Source of the DNA: Bacteroidota bacterium
GTDB taxonomy: Bacteria; Bacteroidota; Bacteroidia; Bacteroidales; Prolixibacteraceae
Reading direction: 5' to 3'
NCBI GenBank assembly: GCA_030695265.1
Contig: JAUYTA010000217.1
Location: 1 to 7,029, forward strand
DNA: 7,029 nt
Shown: in pieces, positions 4,596 to 7,029 of the stretch
How the letters are laid out: each line of letters opens with the position of its first letter
How positions within the stretch are numbered: the first letter of the stretch is position 1
Notes under the pieces: model-generated
The model's database searches: none
Seen by the model: the letters and a program-made list of their open reading frames with translations, nothing else
Told to the model about the DNA's origin: nothing
Program-made: the position numbers and the translations under genes

Positions 4596-7029
4596 ATGAG
4601 TGATAAATTGAAACCCATGGGAAAAATTTCAGATACTGCAGGAACTGATGATATTACGCTAAAAGTAAACGGACTGTTTATTCTTCCTGAACTGACAAAC
4701 CGGATTATTGGAATACTCGACAAAAGCAAAAATCTTGATCAGTCGCTGCAACTGGTTTGTGATGCTATTTTTGAATCAACAGTGGCCGAAAACCTGGTTT
4801 TTGCACGCATATCGTTCAATGGGAAAGAGTTCAGGAGTAAAAAGTTTAATGAAACAGCCTCATCCTTAAAACATTACTTTCATTCGCCCGACAATAAAAA
4901 GGGATCTGTCGAACTCTTCCTTTCTTCTCCTGAAAACAACCATGTATCGGGAACAGCCATTATCGAAAGCGAGTGGTCATTAAATATTATCGTTCCGTTG
5001 CTGGTTGGGATTATCTCAAAATTTCAGCTCGAAAAGCTGGCGATCGACATGGGCGAACGGCAAAAAGAACTTAAAAGCATTAACCGTACCACCGAAATAC
5101 TGAAAAAAACCACCTCGCTCAACGAGTTGTTGCAGGAAATCTGTTCCTTTTTGCCTGAAGCCATGCAATATCCAGGTAACACCGTAGCACGTATCAAATA
5201 TGGAGAACGAAATTTCACCAGCCCAAACTTCCGGGAAACACCCTGGAAATTAGAACAAACATTTGATACGCCGGATGACAACAAAGGCGCCATTCAAATT
5301 TATTACCTGAAGAAATTTCCGGAGGCCGGAGAAGGGCCTTTTTTAATCGAAGAGCGTAGCCTGATCGACAATCTTTCGTCCCTGATTTCAGGAACTGCCT
5401 CGAAGAAGGCTTTGCAGGAACTGCTCATCAGGAACACCGAGCGCCTGAAAGAAATAAAGGGAATCAACCAAACTTCTGAAATACTGCAAAACGGTAAATC
5501 GCTGAAAGAGTCGCTTCAGGTTATTTGTTCAATCCTGCCAGAGTCGCTGCAATATCCCGAATATACCGTCGCGCGGATTAATTACAATAAAAAGATTTTT
5601 TTGAGCCCTGGTTTTAAGGAAACCCCATGGAAAATGGTTCAAAGCTTTGAAGCCCCCGGAAAGGAAAAGGGCACGATCGAAGTTTATTATCTGATGGAAT
5701 TCCCCGACGCCGACGAAGGTCCTTTCCTGAAAGAGGAGCGAAACATGCTGATTAATCTGTCGAACCTGATTGCAGGATCGGCTACCCGCGACATTTTCAA
5801 CAAATTGCAACGTGAAAATACGGAGCGATTAAAAGAATTGAAAGCCATTAACCTGACTTCCTTAATCATTGAGGAAGGCAAAGCTGTTGATGAAACTTTG
5901 CAGGAAATATGTAATCTCCTTCCCAAATCGTGGCAATATCCGAAGTATGCGGTGGCACGAATAAGTTTCGAGGGAAAATCGTACATCAGCGAGAATTTCA
6001 GGGAAACAGAATGGGCACAGAAAGAAAACTTTGTAACCATCGATAATAAAAAAGGGACGATCGAAATTTTTTACCTGAAACTGGCACACAGGGAAGATGA
6101 AAAACTGTTCCTTCACGAAGAGCGCAATTTGCTGATTAACATTGGGAAACTGATTGGCGGCTACCTGAATAATTACAAAGGCCGCGAAATAATACACCGG
6201 AAAGGGGTGCCAAGTCAGGTAATTCATCCGCCGGAAGAGTTTCGAAATTCGCTGATAAAAAACAAGAAACCGCTTCAGCTGTACTTCAACCAACAGTCGA
6301 TCGACAAGTATATTTATCTTGACATGATGAAGTACAAGATCAAGCACATATTATTTGTCGCCACTTTGTACGATGCCTTTACGCTTGAAAGCGAAGATTC
6401 CTTTTTCGAGAAATTTATGGGCGAAGCTTACCAGTACAGCCTTTTTTCAGTTCCCCGCATTACCGGAGTTTCTTCTGATGAAGAGGCGCTTATGCTGCTC
6501 GAAACGACTCATTTCGATTTGGTTATCCTGATGGCCGGAATGGACCGCGAAGCGCCTGTACATTTGAGCGAACAAATCAGGGCAAGAAACGAATCGCTGC
6601 CCATCTATTTGCTCCTGAACAACAAAAGCGACATCAAATATTTTGAAGAGCTGGTTCCAACCATCCGGTCGGTCGATAAACTTTTTGTCTGGAACGGCGA
6701 TTCGCTGATCCTGTTTGCCATCGTAAAATCGACCGAAGACAAAGTGAACGTTGAAAACGATACGAAAATCGGCCTTGTCAGGGTAATTTTGCTGATTGAA
6801 GATTCACCCCTCTATTATACAAAATTCTTACATATATTGTACGAGATCGTTTTTGTGCATGTGCAGCAATTGTTGCCCGAAGTGGAAAAAAACGAACTCG
6901 ACAAGATTTTCAAAATGCGTTCGAGGCCGAAAATATTGCATGCCCGCAATTATGAAGAAGCAACTGCCATTTTCAATAAATACAAAGACTTTTTACTGTG
7001 TGTTATTTCAGATGTTGAGTTCGACAGGG
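4596..7029 (+). CDS. PEP-synthase-like protein with four tandem sensor modules and two receiver-like domains (3' end outside window)
   Basis: An open frame of 811 codons running off the window without a stop. Residues 32-159, 160-287, 288-415 and 416-543 form four GAF-like sensor modules of 128 residues each. Modules of this kind, with signatures such as SWQYP, ARISF, FRETEW and FLxEERN, occur in sensor histidine kinases. Residues from about 570 match the N-terminal half of a Bacteroidota protein group annotated as phosphoenolpyruvate synthase or PEP/pyruvate-binding protein. A first receiver-like domain (about 584-710) begins ILFVATLYDAFTLE; a second (from about 729) has the acidic pair Glu735-Asp736 and the probable phospho-acceptor Asp806 in VISDVEF. 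In that group an ATP-grasp PPDK-type domain follows, here beyond the window. No signal peptide or membrane segment is seen, so it is probably cytoplasmic. The frame is open back to 4488. ATG 4596 (MSDKLKPMGK) and ATG 4617 are both possible starts; 4596 is chosen as the longer. Likely role: a multi-input sensory protein acting through a PEP/pyruvate phosphotransfer-like domain. Catalytic activity cannot be judged here. Confidence 0.85.
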   Translation, partial: MSDKLKPMGKISDTAGTDDITLKVNGLFILPELTNRIIGILDKSKNLDQSLQLVCDAIFESTVAENLVFARISFNGKEFRSKKFNETASSLKHYFHSPDNKKGSVELFLSSPENNHVSGTAIIESEWSLNIIVPLLVGIISKFQLEKLAIDMGERQKELKSINRTTEILKKTTSLNELLQEICSFLPEAMQYPGNTVARIKYGERNFTSPNFRETPWKLEQTFDTPDDNKGAIQIYYLKKFPEAGEGPFLIEERSLIDNLSSLISGTASKKALQELLIRNTERLKEIKGINQTSEILQNGKSLKESLQVICSILPESLQYPEYTVARINYNKKIFLSPGFKETPWKMVQSFEAPGKEKGTIEVYYLMEFPDADEGPFLKEERNMLINLSNLIAGSATRDIFNKLQRENTERLKELKAINLTSLIIEEGKAVDETLQEICNLLPKSWQYPKYAVARISFEGKSYISENFRETEWAQKENFVTIDNKKGTIEIFYLKLAHREDEKLFLHEERNLLINIGKLIGGYLNNYKGREIIHRKGVPSQVIHPPEEFRNSLIKNKKPLQLYFNQQSIDKYIYLDMMKYKIKHILFVATLYDAFTLESEDSFFEKFMGEAYQYSLFSVPRITGVSSDEEALMLLETTHFDLVILMAGMDREAPVHLSEQIRARNESLPIYLLLNNKSDIKYFEELVPTIRSVDKLFVWNGDSLILFAIVKSTEDKVNVENDTKIGLVRVILLIEDSPLYYTKFLHILYEIVFVHVQQLLPEVEKNELDKIFKMRSRPKILHARNYEEATAIFNKYKDFLLCVISDVEFDR
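4689..6224 (+). repeat. Four coding repeats of exactly 384 bp (128 residues)
   Basis: The units start at 4689, 5073, 5457 and 5841, each 384 bases long with no indel needed at the boundaries. Units 2, 3 and 4 start K-[SGA]-I-N-x-T and share QYP, VARI, [FK]-ET-x-W, a KG-[AT]-I-[QE]-[VI] strand, a Y-Y-L or F-Y-L run and EERN or EERS. Units 2 and 3 end with NTERLKE, which looks like a signalling helix linking neighbours. Unit 1 aligns along its length at the same register (TNRIIGIL, FARISFNGKEF, FNET, NKKGSVEL) but lacks QYP and the acidic GPFLxEER segment. The DNA copies have diverged clearly, so the duplications are old and not an assembly artefact. Confidence 0.85.

Noticed and set aside
5862..6347. 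161-codon open frame on the minus strand
   Set aside because: It lies entirely antisense to sensor module 4 and the start of the receiver region, which have a clear family match on the + strand; the predicted protein has no recognisable domain.

Overview
The window reads as chromosomal DNA of a member of the Bacteroidota. The evidence is a large Oar-type TonB-dependent receptor with a carboxypeptidase-regulatory-like N-terminal domain, starts without Shine-Dalgarno sequences, an exact TAnnTTTG -7 promoter hexamer, intergenic hairpin repeats of a Bacteroidota style, and a phosphoenolpyruvate-synthase-like protein with two receiver-like domains of a kind I know from this phylum. An anaerobic or facultative lineage such as Marinilabiliales/Prolixibacteraceae would fit, but that is inference.

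Layout, all genes on the + strand. (1) 1-3264: an outer-membrane TonB-dependent receptor whose first visible codon is the first base of the window. A strong intrinsic terminator (3285-3318) closes this unit. (2) 3265-3481: intergenic, holding the terminator, a small REP-like hairpin (3325-3345) and a 13-bp direct repeat (3390-3413). (3) 3482-4315: a 277-residue FAD/NAD(P)-binding protein of the NfnA / sulfide dehydrogenase beta / PyrK-like family. The Cys pair that normally holds its [2Fe-2S] cluster is replaced, and no NfnB-type partner gene lies beside it. (4) 4316-4595: intergenic, with an imperfect hairpin (4375-4405), a perfect 10-bp inverted repeat (4433-4442/4471-4480) and a candidate promoter (4537-4544). 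(5) 4596 to the window end: a long open frame without stop, 811 codons visible. It encodes four consecutive sensor-like modules of 128 residues each, then two receiver-like domains of the Bacteroidota PEP-synthase-like family; the expected ATP-grasp PEP/pyruvate-binding region would lie beyond the window.

The three genes look like separate transcription units, because terminator, repeats and promoter-like sequence separate them. Nothing in the sequence ties them into one pathway. The two points most worth attention are the apparently cluster-less NfnA-like flavoprotein and the exactly periodic sensory array at the front of the PEP-synthase-like protein. I see no CRISPR array, tRNA, rRNA, transposase or phage gene.
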